Of a stretch of 64,000 nt of DNA, positions 42,916-52,382 are shown piece by piece. Every line of letters begins with the position of its first letter. Positions within the stretch are counted from its first letter, which is position 1. The notes under the pieces are model-generated. The model was given only the letters and a program-made list of their open reading frames with translations. It was not told the DNA's origin and did no database searches. This DNA is from Butyrivibrio sp. CB08 (lineage in GTDB: Bacteria > Bacillota > Clostridia > Lachnospirales > Lachnospiraceae). The stretch lies in the NCBI RefSeq assembly GCF_003625485.1, contig NZ_RAIR01000004.1:1-64000 (forward strand), read 5' to 3'. The position numbers were made by a program, and so were the translations under genes.

Positions 42916-43857
42916 TCACTCTGGATCTGCAAAAAGAGCTGTTGAGAGATATCTGTCACCTGAGTCAGGAAGAAGAACTACGATGTTCTTGCCCTGGTTC
43001 TCTGGGCGGCTTGCTACGATGGTAGCTGCCTTAAGTGCTGCACCTGATGAGATTCCTACAAGGATTCCCTCTGATACTGCAAATCTCTTGCCCTCTGCAA
43101 ATGCATCCTCATTCTCGATAGGAATGATCTCGTCATAAACCTTGGTGTTAAGTGTATCTGGAACAAATCCTGCACCGATACCCTGGATCTTATGTGCACC
43201 TGCTGTTCCCTGTGAAAGAACAGGGCTTGTAGCTGGCTCAACTGCGATAACCTTAACGTCAGGATTCTGCTCTTTTAAGTACTCGCCAACACCTGTGATG
43301 GTTCCGCCAGTACCAACACCTGCGATGAAGATATCAACTTTTCCATCTGTCTGCTTCCAGATCTCTGGACCTGTTGTAGCTTTGTGGATAGCTGGGTTAG
43401 CTGGGTTTACAAACTGTCCGAGGATAACTGCTCCCTCGATCTCTTTTTCAAGTTCCTCAGCCTTGGCGATGGCGCCCTTCATGCCCTTGGCACCTTCTGT
43501 AAGTACCAGCTCTGCGCCGTAAGCCTTAAGGATTGTTCTGCGCTCAACGCTCATTGTATCAGGAAGTGTAAGGATTGCTCTGTAACCCTTTGCTGCTGCA
43601 ACTGCTGCAAGTCCGATTCCTGTATTTCCACTTGTGGGCTCAATGATTGTTGCGCCTGGTTTGATCTTTCCACTCTTTTCAGCATCCTCGATCATGCTAA
43701 GTGCAACTCTGTCCTTAACTGATCCAGCAGGATTGAGGTACTCAAGCTTTGCAAGGATGTTTGCACCTGTTACTCCTGCCTTCTTGCTGTATCCGTTTAA
43801 TTTAAGAAGTGGTGTTCCACCGATAAGTTCAAGTGAGCTCTGTTTGATGTCTGCCAT
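42916..43857 (-). CDS. cysK: Cysteine synthase (O-acetylserine sulfhydrylase)
   Basis: A PLP enzyme that makes L-cysteine from O-acetyl-L-serine and sulfide. The PLP lysine is in [11 protein letters not shown], the phosphate-binding loop is [12 protein letters not shown] near residue 69, and the [10 protein letters not shown] block is near residue 176. I use the ATG at 43857, which has GGAGG upstream and opens with the family start [16 protein letters not shown]; a longer frame would add 16 unrelated residues. It is monocistronic with its own terminator. Confidence 0.96.
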   Translation of the reverse strand: MADIKQSSLELIGGTPLLKLNGYSKKAGVTGANILAKLEYLNPAGSVKDRVALSMIEDAEKSGKIKPGATIIEPTSGNTGIGLAAVAAAKGYRAILTLPDTMSVERRTILKAYGAELVLTEGAKGMKGAIAKAEELEKEIEGAVILGQFVNPANPAIHKATTGPEIWKQTDGKVDIFIAGVGTGGTITGVGEYLKEQNPDVKVIAVEPATSPVLSQGTAGAHKIQGIGAGFVPDTLNTKVYDEIIPIENEDAFAEGKRFAVSEGILVGISSGAALKAATIVASRPENQGKNIVVLLPDSGDRYLSTALFADPE

Positions 43858-43940
43858 AATGTATTCCTCCCAAACAATTTGTTTTTGTTTTGATGATGTA
43901 ATCATAGCACGGCATCACAAAGAGCAAAATAAACCAATAC

Positions 43941-44819
43941 TTATAGGCTGATATAACTTTTGCTTTTATCCATTATCTCTTTTGACCAGTCAGCGCCAGT
44001 GGCCTCAAGAGGGATCTCCTCAAAGTCCTTGGACTGGCTGTGGGTCACAAGAACCATATCGTTATCAATGTGAACCGTCTGGCCGTACTTGTTGGCGATA
44101 AGCTTAGCCATTGTCTTCTCAGCTTCTGACTCTGTAACCTTCTTCTTGGAAGTACCGGTGATGATACCGTCAACGTTTACAGAGTATCTGCGGAAGTAGC
44201 GCTTAACGTCGTCAATTGAATAGTAATTAGCTGAGTAAACCCATATATCGTAGCCGTGGGTATTGAAGTGGCGGAAAAGAGCTGGTATACCAAGTCTCAT
44301 GCGCTTCTTGTTCTTACCTTTTCCTCGAAGGCCCGGAACTTTCTCGATATAAGGGTCATTGGCATCTCTAAATACAACCTCATCAAGGTCCAGCGTAACT
44401 CTCTTGTCGTGCTTGGAGTCCTCGATCATGCGCTTGATATCTGCATCTGTAGTCATGTTGATGATCTTTACAGGCACCTTTTTGATGTCAGACTTCATGG
44501 CAGCTGCCCATCTGTGATGTCCGTTGATCAGCATATATCCACTTGGATGAACCTTTCCAACCATAAGAGGCTCCTGCACAGGAGGAAGGCCCTTATCCTT
44601 GTTTTCTCTGAACTCATTTACATATTCTGAAATGATCCTGAAACTTGGTCCTACTTCAGGGAAGCAGAACTCATCCTCAGGATTTGGATGAATGCTCGTG
44701 CATGGGAGCTTCGTTATAAGCAGTCTTTCAAAAATGCTTGCAGTCACAGGAACGTAAAGTCCCTTCTGACTCTCTATCTCTTGTTGCAACCACTCTTCGA
44801 ACTCTGTCTTTTTTGCCAT
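43941..44819 (-). CDS. ParB-like domain fused to a HAD-like domain
   Basis: A 292-residue protein of unknown role. Residues 25-145 resemble the ParB/sulfiredoxin nucleotide-binding fold with the box YMLINGHHRWAAAM near residue 105; no helix-turn-helix follows, so it is not a partition protein. Residues 160-285 look like a haloacid-dehalogenase domain: motif I TLDLDEVVF, motif II VYSANYY, a lysine region GTSKKK and motif IV VHIDNDMVLV. The pairing suggests a nucleotide- or phosphate-dependent enzyme. The ATG at 44819 has AGGA seven bases upstream. It appears monocistronic, with a terminator just upstream of it. Confidence 0.75.
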   Translation of the reverse strand: MAKKTEFEEWLQQEIESQKGLYVPVTASIFERLLITKLPCTSIHPNPEDEFCFPEVGPSFRIISEYVNEFRENKDKGLPPVQEPLMVGKVHPSGYMLINGHHRWAAAMKSDIKKVPVKIINMTTDADIKRMIEDSKHDKRVTLDLDEVVFRDANDPYIEKVPGLRGKGKNKKRMRLGIPALFRHFNTHGYDIWVYSANYYSIDDVKRYFRRYSVNVDGIITGTSKKKVTESEAEKTMAKLIANKYGQTVHIDNDMVLVTHSQSKDFEEIPLEATGADWSKEIMDKSKSYISL

Positions 44820-44850
44820 AACGTTTCCTTTCACAGATACAAACAAACAA

Positions 44851-44888
44851 AATAACGACTATGAATTGATTATATCCCATAGTCGTTA
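44851..44888 (-). terminator. Terminator of the MATE exporter gene
   Basis: An 11-bp perfect stem TAACGACTATG/CATAGTCGTTA (44853-44863 with 44878-44888) is followed on the minus strand by TTTTG. Confidence 0.8.
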
Positions 44889-44924
44889 CTCTTTCCACTT
44901 ATGAGCCATAAAGTGGCTTATATT

Positions 44925-46265
44925 CTATCTTGTAAGGTCTTTGACCCACTTATATTTCCTGAGTCTTATCATAACCCAGGGAATCTTGCCAACTTCATCA
45001 AGGCAGGTGCAGGCGTACACCGCAAGGGGTGACCAGTGAAAAACAAATGCCCCGCATAGAGCCAATGGTATAGCTATCATCCACATGCACACCACAAGGC
45101 TATAAAGGTCAAAAATGGTATCTCCTCCGCCGTCAAGGACTCCATTTATAGTTACTGTATTTACGCTCCTTCCTATCATGTAGAAGGACATGATCACCAT
45201 CATCCAAATGAGGTAATATCTTGCTTTGTCAGTAAGGATTACTCCGTGAACTACAGCAGGTGTAACTGCAAGGACGATTCCCGTTGAGATAAAGCCAATG
45301 ACAAAAGAGATCTTTGTGAGCTTAAGTCCATACTTTTTGCCAAGCTCAAGTTTTCCTGCTCCAAGCTCGTTCCCAACAATAATTCCGGCTGCGCTTCCAA
45401 TACCGTTACACATGCAACACACCAGGTCTCTAACTACAGCCGCCACCGAATTGGCTGCTGCAGCGTCCACACCCATGTGTCCCATTATGGCTGTATATGA
45501 GGTAAATCCAACACCCCAGCACATAGCTCCTCCCATGAGAGGAAGACACTGCTTAAAGAAGTCTCCAATAAGTACTCCTGGGACTTTAAAGAATCTCTGA
45601 AGTGCAGGGCGTATATATCCGCTTTTTGAAGACAGACCGATGCAGAGAAGAAGCTCCGCTATTCTTGCTATGGTCGTTGCAAGGGCTGCTCCTTTTGCCT
45701 CCATCTTGGGAATTCCAAAAAGACCAAAGATGAAGATTGCATTGAAAATGATATTTATTACTACCGCTGCAGAGCTTATAGCAGCGCCGGCCTTTACATT
45801 CTCTGTTACCTTCATGATAGTGAGGTAGCACTGGGAAATACCAGTAATAAGATATGACCATCCAGCTATACGAAGGTAGGTACATCCTATACTGATAAGT
45901 TCAGCGTCCCCCGCAAATATGTTCATGAGAAATCCGGGATAAAACTCGCACGCCACAAAGAAAAGAATAGAAACTGCTCCGCAGAACATCAGCATCAGGT
46001 TAAAGATATTCTCCAGGGTATGCTTGTCACCCTTGCCCCAATACTGGGCTCCAAGAATGGCCCCTGCTGCCGTAGCAGAAGAAAGAATCATATTTTGAAC
46101 GAACTGAATCTGAGTAGCCAGAGAAACCGCCGTCATCTGGGCCTGAGCCACTCTTCCAAGCATCAGAGCATCACAGGCTGCAACCAGCGCCAGCATAAGG
46201 CTCTGGAGCGCAATTGGCAGCGCTATTCTGATTAAGTTTTTGTAAAACTGCTTATTATCTATCAT
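44925..46265 (-). CDS. MATE-family efflux transporter
   Basis: A twelve-helix cation/drug antiporter of 446 residues with the DinF/NorM-type MATE pattern: LPIALQSLMLALVAACDALMLGRV near the start, VSLATQIQFV, and GIGSAAGIIVGNELGAGK in the second half. It probably exports drugs or small metabolites using a sodium or proton gradient; the substrate is unknown. It overlaps the RsmH-paralogue gene by four bases (ATGA), so both are translated from one message. Confidence 0.94.
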   Translation of the reverse strand: MIDNKQFYKNLIRIALPIALQSLMLALVAACDALMLGRVAQAQMTAVSLATQIQFVQNMILSSATAAGAILGAQYWGKGDKHTLENIFNLMLMFCGAVSILFFVACEFYPGFLMNIFAGDAELISIGCTYLRIAGWSYLITGISQCYLTIMKVTENVKAGAAISSAAVVINIIFNAIFIFGLFGIPKMEAKGAALATTIARIAELLLCIGLSSKSGYIRPALQRFFKVPGVLIGDFFKQCLPLMGGAMCWGVGFTSYTAIMGHMGVDAAAANSVAAVVRDLVCCMCNGIGSAAGIIVGNELGAGKLELGKKYGLKLTKISFVIGFISTGIVLAVTPAVVHGVILTDKARYYLIWMMVIMSFYMIGRSVNTVTINGVLDGGGDTIFDLYSLVVCMWMIAIPLALCGAFVFHWSPLAVYACTCLDEVGKIPWVMIRLRKYKWVKDLTR

Positions 46266-47299
46266 GCCTTAACTGCCCATCTAAGCTTTGTTGATTTACT
46301 TCTTGGGTTAAGTCTTATCTCTTCCCCTGAAGGTCTTGTGACATCATCTGAGATGTCGCTGTAAATTCCGGCTTTTTTAAGAGCCTTAAAGGACTTCTTA
46401 ACAAGCCTGTCCTCTCCTGAGTGGAATGTGAGGATCGCTACTCTTGCTCCGGAATTAAGGATATCCGGAAGCTTTTCCAAAAATGAATACAGCACTTCAA
46501 ACTCACTGTTAACATCTATTCTGAGAGCCTGGAATACTCTGGCACAGCTCTTTTTAACAGCGTCTGCCTTCTCTTCCTTGGGAACCTTCCAAAGAGCTGC
46601 CTCAACAGCCTTTCTTAGGGCTGTTGTTGTGTCCATGGGATCTCCCTTTTTCATCAGGTTAAATACTTTGTCAGAGATTTCATCGGCGTATGGCTCATCT
46701 GAGTTTTCTATAAGCATACCCTTAAACTCATCCCTGGTTATCTTGTGAAGCCTCTCTGCAGCTGACTCCCCGTGTTCAGGGTCAAGGCGCAGATCAAGAG
46801 GCCCATCAATCTTGTATGAAAAGCCTCTCGAAGGATCATCTATCTGCATTGAAGAAACTCCAAGGTCCGCAAGGACAAAATCAAACTTGCCAGCTTCAGC
46901 AGCGACCTGATCTATGTTTGCGAAGTTGATGAGCCTGAATCTGAAGATGTCCTCACCAAATCCAGCTTCCCTAAGTCTCTCCACTGTCTTTTTCGATTCA
47001 ATTGGATCGACGTCAAGGCCGTAAACACAGCCTTTTCCGTCAAGCGCCTCAAGCATCTTTCTTGTGTGTCCGCCGTATCCCAGCGTACAGTCAAGCCCCT
47101 GCTCTCCGGGCTGTATTTTAAGTACCTCCAGGATCTCTTTTACCATTATGGAAATATGCATCCCGGCAGGAGTAGAACCCTTGGAAATAACACGGGCTAC
47201 TGTGTCCGCATACTTCAAAGGGTCCTTTTCTTTATACTTCTCTTCAAATTTTCTCGGGTACTTACCAGAGTAATGAACTCTTCTCTTGTGCTCTTCCAA
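46262..47299 (-). CDS. RsmH-family methyltransferase paralogue
   Basis: A class-I AdoMet methyltransferase of the RsmH (MraW) family, which methylates N4 of C1402 in 16S rRNA. Seen are LDCTLGYGGHTRKML, FVLADLGVSSMQIDDPSRGFSY and RVFQALRIDVNSE. The first 46 residues are an extra basic segment (KRRVHYSGKYPRKFEEKY) not found in canonical RsmH, and the gene is not in a division/cell-wall cluster. It is therefore probably a second paralogue with a different RNA target. The start is TTG at 47299 with AGAGG upstream. It follows the GH30 gene by 12 bases and is coupled to the MATE gene. Confidence 0.87.
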   Translation of the reverse strand: MEEHKRRVHYSGKYPRKFEEKYKEKDPLKYADTVARVISKGSTPAGMHISIMVKEILEVLKIQPGEQGLDCTLGYGGHTRKMLEALDGKGCVYGLDVDPIESKKTVERLREAGFGEDIFRFRLINFANIDQVAAEAGKFDFVLADLGVSSMQIDDPSRGFSYKIDGPLDLRLDPEHGESAAERLHKITRDEFKGMLIENSDEPYADEISDKVFNLMKKGDPMDTTTALRKAVEAALWKVPKEEKADAVKKSCARVFQALRIDVNSEFEVLYSFLEKLPDILNSGARVAILTFHSGEDRLVKKSFKALKKAGIYSDISDDVTRPSGEEIRLNPRSKSTKLRWAVKA

Positions 47300-47311
47300 A
47301 GCCTTAACCTC

Positions 47312-48649
47312 TCAAGATAAGATTACTGTCTGGATCGAGTGAGGCATCAAGTTAAGCCCTACTGTCTCGTCCCCTTCCCTAAGATCAACAGGAAGCTCCT
47401 GATCGCTCTTATTCATAACCACTACCACACGCTCTCCGTCTGGATTTAAGAAGGCTGCTGTGTCCAGCTTGTCTGTATAGCAGCTGCTCCAGATGAGCCT
47501 TGCGCCTTCCTTGATATATCTGGTCAAATGTCCAATGTAGTAGTAGGACAGTTTTTTCTCGTATTCCTTACCCGATTCTAAAGCTTTGATGGGCGCATCG
47601 CAATAGTTTCCTACGTGGTTTGGGCCGCCAAGATAGTCAACTATCAGGTTCCAGTCCAGTATTGCTGAGCATCCGCCCTTTAAATTGCCGATCATCTGGT
47701 GACCGTACATCTCGGCGTTGTGCACGTCGCTGGCATCTGAAAGCCTTGAATACTCAACACAGCCTTCGGTAAAAAAGATCTCTTTTCCCGGAAAGTGTTT
47801 CCTTATAAGTCCCAGGTTTTCAAAGTGATCTCCTGTGTACCAGTGAACTGCGCAGCCTGAAACGTACCTGTCTGCTCCTTCCCTTTCAAGGATCTCTTTA
47901 AGTCTCACGTAAGAGATCTCCTTGTTGTGATCCCAGACAAAGATCTTCATCTTATCAAGAAGACCCGCCTTCTCAAGAGCTGGTCCCAGGTAGTCCACTA
48001 CAAACTCCGCCTCGTCCTTGGCTGTATATACGCAGGAGTCCCAGGTCTGTGTGGCCATGGGCTCATTCTGTATGGAGGTAAAAGAGATTTCAAAGCCGAT
48101 ACTGCGATACTCCTCAATGAACTTAACGAAGTATCTTGCCCATAGCTCTTTGTACTCGTCCTTGAGCTTGCCTCCGTGGTTCATCTCACCATTGGTCTTC
48201 ATAAAAGGTGGTGGTGACCAGGGAGCCATCATAAGAACTGGCTGTCTGCCAAGCTTTTTAGTAGCTGCCTCTATCATGGGAATGATCTCTTCCTTGTCAT
48301 GGGAGATATCAAAGGTCTCTAAGGTCTCATCCCCTTCTTCGATATAGGTGTAGTTACCGAGGGCGAAATCACAGCTGTTCATGTGAATACGGCCCATGTT
48401 GTATCGAAGACCATCCTCTCCAAAAAGGTCGGCAATGAGACTATCTTTGTTCTCATCGGTAAGACCCATGTAGGTGTGGGCTGCAGCCTCTGTAAAAGCG
48501 CCGCCAAAGCCCCTTATGGTGGTCTCCTTCTCATCGGGATAGATGACAAGCTGCTTCATTTCCTTAGCAGCAGTGACTTCTCCAGCATCTCTTTTGGCCC
48601 AGAAAAGGCCTCTGCTGGTATCTGTCTCGATTATTGTTATATTTTTCAT
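47312..48649 (-). CDS. Glycoside hydrolase family 30 enzyme
   Basis: A retaining beta-glycosidase (glucosylceramidase/beta-glucosidase/xylosidase class), 445 residues with no signal peptide, so it acts on imported oligosaccharides in the cytoplasm. Landmarks are IRGFGGAFTEAAA, MMAPWSPPPFMKTNG, the acid/base Glu in SIQNEPMA near residue 200 and the nucleophile Glu in IFFTEGCVE near residue 297, then a short beta-sandwich tail. It is translationally coupled to the LacI repressor gene (TAATG) and belongs to the sugar-import locus. The exact substrate linkage is not evident. Confidence 0.93.
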   Translation of the reverse strand: MKNITIIETDTSRGLFWAKRDAGEVTAAKEMKQLVIYPDEKETTIRGFGGAFTEAAAHTYMGLTDENKDSLIADLFGEDGLRYNMGRIHMNSCDFALGNYTYIEEGDETLETFDISHDKEEIIPMIEAATKKLGRQPVLMMAPWSPPPFMKTNGEMNHGGKLKDEYKELWARYFVKFIEEYRSIGFEISFTSIQNEPMATQTWDSCVYTAKDEAEFVVDYLGPALEKAGLLDKMKIFVWDHNKEISYVRLKEILEREGADRYVSGCAVHWYTGDHFENLGLIRKHFPGKEIFFTEGCVEYSRLSDASDVHNAEMYGHQMIGNLKGGCSAILDWNLIVDYLGGPNHVGNYCDAPIKALESGKEYEKKLSYYYIGHLTRYIKEGARLIWSSCYTDKLDTAAFLNPDGERVVVVMNKSDQELPVDLREGDETVGLNLMPHSIQTVILS

Positions 48650-49650
48650 TACGAATCCTTTGCTTTTGTGGACTCGCGCGGTATTATCCTTCCATTTAAG
48701 GTTATAAGTTCGCCTGACTCTCCATTGATCATCTTGACGAGTTTATCTACTGCTATGACACCCTGCTTTTCAAAGAAGGTGCGGATAGTGGTGATAGATG
48801 GGCTCACAAGCCTGGTGAGCTCAATATCATCACAGCCTATGACATTTACCTGATCAGGTACGCTTACTCCTCCGTCCCTGAAGGCCTCTGAAGCACCTAT
48901 GGCACTGAGGTCGTTGGCTGCAAAACATGCATCCGGAAGAGGTTTGCCTGATTCAAGGAAATCAGTTACTGAGTTGTAAGCTGCATTTCGCTCAAACTCA
49001 CCTCTTAAAATATAGTCATCATCTATAGTAATTCCGGCTTTTTTAAGTTCGTCAAAAAAGCCCTTCTTACGTTCATTGGCATCATAGTTTGAAAGTTCAC
49101 CTTCAATGAACATGAATCTCTTGTGCCCAAGCTCTAATAGGAACTTGGCTGCCTTCTGTCCGCCGTTGTAGGAATCAAACACAACGCTGGAGGACTTGTC
49201 ACCAATAAGGATCCTGTCTATGTAAACAGTAGGAATTCCCTGATTTTTAAGGATCTCCTCCTGCTCTCCTGCAATTGCTGAGTTTAAGATTATGGCACCA
49301 TCAACCCTGTATCCCATAATATTCTGCATGATGTGCTTGGGATCTGAGCTAAGGAAGATCTCCAGCTCGTATCCCTTGTCCTTGCAGGCATTGTATATGG
49401 AGTCTGAAAGTTCTCCATAGTAAGGACCTCTTATAGCTCCAAGAAACAGGCCCAGAACACCAGTTGCCTGGGCCTTTAAGTTTCTTCCATTGAGGTTTGG
49501 AGTGTAGTTGAGGCGCTTAGCCACCTCAAGGATCCTCTCCTTGGTATCAGGATGAAGGACATTCACGTTATTTAAGGCGTTGGAAACAGTAGAAATGGAT
49601 ACTCCCGCTTCTCTAGCCACATCTTTTATTGTGATTTTTTTATTTTCCAA
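48649..49650 (-). CDS. LacI-family repressor of the GH30/ABC locus
   Basis: An N-terminal helix-turn-helix (ITIKDVAREAGVSISTVSNALNN) with the hinge helix NLKAQATGV, followed by a sugar-binding periplasmic-like domain. The start is TTG (49648-49650), forced because no upstream ATG exists and the HTH begins at residue 5. An AAAACGTTTT site overlaps the spacer between ribosome-binding site and start codon, and identical cores lie upstream of both ABC genes. I infer that this protein binds them and also represses itself. The inducer is probably the imported oligosaccharide or a GH30 product. Confidence 0.92.
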   Translation of the reverse strand: MENKKITIKDVAREAGVSISTVSNALNNVNVLHPDTKERILEVAKRLNYTPNLNGRNLKAQATGVLGLFLGAIRGPYYGELSDSIYNACKDKGYELEIFLSSDPKHIMQNIMGYRVDGAIILNSAIAGEQEEILKNQGIPTVYIDRILIGDKSSSVVFDSYNGGQKAAKFLLELGHKRFMFIEGELSNYDANERKKGFFDELKKAGITIDDDYILRGEFERNAAYNSVTDFLESGKPLPDACFAANDLSAIGASEAFRDGGVSVPDQVNVIGCDDIELTRLVSPSITTIRTFFEKQGVIAVDKLVKMINGESGELITLNGRIIPRESTKAKDS

Positions 49651-49658
49651 AACGTTTT
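49649..49658. promoter_or_regulatory. LacI-type operator at the repressor's own start codon
   Basis: AAAACGTTTT is a perfect 10-base palindrome with the central CG expected for LacI-family sites. It overlaps the TTG start codon of the LacI gene and the AGAGG-to-start spacer. Confidence 0.7.
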
Positions 49659-49714
49659 TACCTCTTTCACTCTGATATTATACCACACAACAATTCTCAG
49701 AAGAGGCTTCATTA

Positions 49715-51361
49715 TTACTTGTAGTCGTACTCTTCGCAGTATGCTACCCACTGCTTGGTGTACTCTTCACGGCACTTGTCGATGCCAGCTTCTTTCATCT
49801 TGTTTCTGAACTCATCTACTGCTGCATCAACATCGTCTACAAGACCTGCCTCAAGAGGAGCAAGGTACTGTCTCATTACGTTACTTACTGCTGATCTCTC
49901 AGCGCTGTAAGAATCATAGTTTTCAGCAAAGCCGTCATAAATGTTTACGTTAGGGAACTTTGTCTTTTCACCAAGAACAGCGTACTTATCAAACATCTCC
50001 TGAAGAGCCACGTCTGTCTTCTGAGGAAGCTTGGTCTCGCCATTTCTGATGTTCCATGTGTTGAATCCTTCGTAAGGGAATGTAGGTGTCTCACCAGCTT
50101 CTTCCTGAAGGTTCTTGTAAATGCCATCAACTACGTCGTAGTGTGTGCCCTTGATACCATACTGAAGGATAGAGTTAACTTCGTCGTCACAAAGAAGTGT
50201 CTGAAGTACAAGAAGTGCTCTCTCAGGATTCTTGCAACCTCTTACGATAGCTGTTCCGTTCTGTGTTGCATGTCCAGGGAAGATGATTCCGTTTGTCTCA
50301 CCGTAAGCTACATATGCTGACTCCCAGCCCTGTCCAGCATTCTCAAAGTCTGCAATAGCTGTAACCTGCTTGTTAGGGTTCTGACCAGCAACCTCTGCTA
50401 CGCAAAGACCATTCTTGTAAGCATCAGAGTTGTTTGTATCAGAAAGTGCACTCTTGCTCCAGAAGCCAAGATCTGCCCACTTCTTCATGAGCTTCATGTC
50501 GTCTACGAAATCGTCTGAATACCAGTAATCATATACATCTGTAGGTGTGTCATAGTTAGCTGCAAGACCGTAATCAAGACCGTTGTTAGCTACCCATGAA
50601 TACTTGAAGTTAAGAGCCCAAGCTGCGTCGAAACCAGTTTTAAGTCCCTGGCTCTCTTCTGTTGTTACTGTAAGAAGTCCCTGGTTAGGCTCATTCTCTT
50701 TGATTCCAAGAAGGTAAGCCTCAAGGTTCTCAAGGGAATCTGGTACAGGAAGATCATACTTAGCGCGAAGGTCCTCTCTGTACTTAACACCATTACATAC
50801 ATACTCAGCCCATGTGTTAGGAACAGCATAGATCTTGCCATCAACCTTGCACATGTTAAGAGCGCCATCACCTACAGTAGCCTTAAGCTCTGGTGCTACG
50901 CTGTCAAGCATCTCATCAAGCTCTTCGAAAGCGCCGCTACTTGCAAGCTGTCCATAGTTGAGCCAGTTAGCGATGTAGATAAGGTCTGCGCTCTGAGCTG
51001 TGATCTCGTTAGCATACTTCTGCTGGAAATCTGTCCATGTTGAAAACTGCATATCTACTGTAGCGTTGCACTTCTCAAGAAGCTTCTCATTGAGAGCTGC
51101 CTCTACAAGCTCTTCATCCTGTGGAGCATCGCCCATTACGTAGAATACCAGGTCAACCTGCTCGGAGAGGTCAAGCTCTTTTGCCTCAGCTGGAGCTGCC
51201 TCTTCTGTAGTAGCCTCTGTTGTAGCCTCAGTCTGTGGGATCTCTGTTACTCCCTCAGCCTCGAGCTGATCAGCTGCTGACTGCGCTGCTGAACCACAAC
51301 CTGTGATAACCCCGGCAACCATTGCCATTGACAATAACATACTTAAAACTTTTTTCTTCAT
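49715..51361 (-). CDS. Extracellular sugar-binding lipoprotein of an ABC transporter
   Basis: A 548-residue family-1-type solute-binding protein. It has a lipoprotein signal (MKKKVL start, lipobox ITGC), an Ala/Glu/Thr-rich linker, then LVFYVMGDAPQDEELVEAALNEKL and a large two-domain receptor similar to LplA/YtcQ-type lipoproteins that pair with LplB/YtcP permeases. The ATG at 51361 has AGGAGG upstream; a longer frame adds 28 residues without a signal pattern. It is third in the order permease, permease, binding protein, and lies ahead of the LacI gene. Confidence 0.93.
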   Translation of the reverse strand: MKKKVLSMLLSMAMVAGVITGCGSAAQSAADQLEAEGVTEIPQTEATTEATTEEAAPAEAKELDLSEQVDLVFYVMGDAPQDEELVEAALNEKLLEKCNATVDMQFSTWTDFQQKYANEITAQSADLIYIANWLNYGQLASSGAFEELDEMLDSVAPELKATVGDGALNMCKVDGKIYAVPNTWAEYVCNGVKYREDLRAKYDLPVPDSLENLEAYLLGIKENEPNQGLLTVTTEESQGLKTGFDAAWALNFKYSWVANNGLDYGLAANYDTPTDVYDYWYSDDFVDDMKLMKKWADLGFWSKSALSDTNNSDAYKNGLCVAEVAGQNPNKQVTAIADFENAGQGWESAYVAYGETNGIIFPGHATQNGTAIVRGCKNPERALLVLQTLLCDDEVNSILQYGIKGTHYDVVDGIYKNLQEEAGETPTFPYEGFNTWNIRNGETKLPQKTDVALQEMFDKYAVLGEKTKFPNVNIYDGFAENYDSYSAERSAVSNVMRQYLAPLEAGLVDDVDAAVDEFRNKMKEAGIDKCREEYTKQWVAYCEEYDYK

Positions 51362-51393
51362 ATTTTGCCTCCTTTTTGATAAATATGAAAATG

Positions 51394-51403
51394 AAAACGT
51401 TTT
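51394..51403. promoter_or_regulatory. LacI-type operator upstream of the binding-protein gene
   Basis: The AAAACGTTTT core lies in the 80-base spacer between the second permease gene and the binding-protein gene, suggesting an internal promoter or roadblock under the same repressor. Confidence 0.65.
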
Positions 51404-51441
51404 TATTTTTGGGTAAATACCTGGTAAAAACCAGGCACTTA

Positions 51442-52368
51442 TCATCCTTTTACTGCACCAACAGTGATTCCTGAAACGAAGAATCTCTGAACAAACGGAT
51501 AAAACAAAAGTACAGGTCCTGTAGCTACAACTGCCATCGCAAGCTTAACTGACTCAGTTGGAAGGTCAGCTGTCTTCATGCTGACGTTACTTGCCATCTG
51601 CTTCATGGCTGTTGTTGCATTTAACAGGTCGTACAGATAGAACTGAAGCTGCCAGGTGGATGAATTGGTGCTAAACATTGATGATCTGTACCAGTCGTTC
51701 CAGTAACCAAGAGCAAGGAACAAGCCTACTGTAGCAAGTCCCGGCTTAAGGACAGGAAGAACGATTCTGAAGAAGATCGTAAAGTGACCCGCGCCGTCTA
51801 TCTTGGCAGACTCTGTGATGGCATCTGGAACCGCTCCAACAATGAAGGTCCTCATCAGGATTACGAGGAAGGGGCTCATAAGAGCAGGGAACCAGATAGC
51901 CAGTGTTGAGCCTTTCAGATTAAGTACATTGGCATACATGAGATACCATGGGATCATTCCTCCGCCAAATATGCTGGTGAAGTAAATAAGGAATGATACT
52001 GTGTTTCTGTACTTAAACTCTTTTCTTGAGATGACATAGCCCGTTAAAGTTATCATCATAAGTCCAAGGCCTGTGCCCACAATCGTATAGTAGAAGGTCA
52101 TCTTATAGGCCTGAAGTATATCCTTGGGAGACCTAAAAATCGTCTCATAGGCAGAAAATGTGAAATCCCTAGGAAGTAGTGAATAACCCTTTATCAGGAT
52201 CGTTGAGTTGTCCGTGAAGGATCCTGAAACGATGATTATGAACGGGAGCACGCACACTAAGGATCCGATAGCAAGAAGTATGTATGCTATTGCTTCAAAG
52301 ACCTTGGTCCCTGTGGACTTTTTAATGGTCTTTGGCGATGATGGTTCGTAGTCTAAATCTTTTGCCAT
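51442..52368 (-). CDS. Sugar ABC permease, YtcP/LplC type
   Basis: A 308-residue MalG-family permease with six helices. The EAA loop ITESAKIDGAGHFTIFFRIVLP, near residue 190, contacts the ATPase. No ATPase gene is in the locus, so a shared MsmX/MsmK-type ATPase elsewhere is expected, as is usual for this family in Firmicutes. Encoded 14 bases after its partner permease. Confidence 0.94.
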   Translation of the reverse strand: MAKDLDYEPSSPKTIKKSTGTKVFEAIAYILLAIGSLVCVLPFIIIVSGSFTDNSTILIKGYSLLPRDFTFSAYETIFRSPKDILQAYKMTFYYTIVGTGLGLMMITLTGYVISRKEFKYRNTVSFLIYFTSIFGGGMIPWYLMYANVLNLKGSTLAIWFPALMSPFLVILMRTFIVGAVPDAITESAKIDGAGHFTIFFRIVLPVLKPGLATVGLFLALGYWNDWYRSSMFSTNSSTWQLQFYLYDLLNATTAMKQMASNVSMKTADLPTESVKLAMAVVATGPVLLFYPFVQRFFVSGITVGAVKG

Positions 52369-52382
52369 ATCTTCCTCCTTTC

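Noticed and set aside
43941-44819. Chromosome or plasmid partition ParB
   Set aside because: There is no helix-turn-helix or ParA neighbour, and the C-terminal half is HAD-like. The palindrome array 2.5 kb away is not parS-like.
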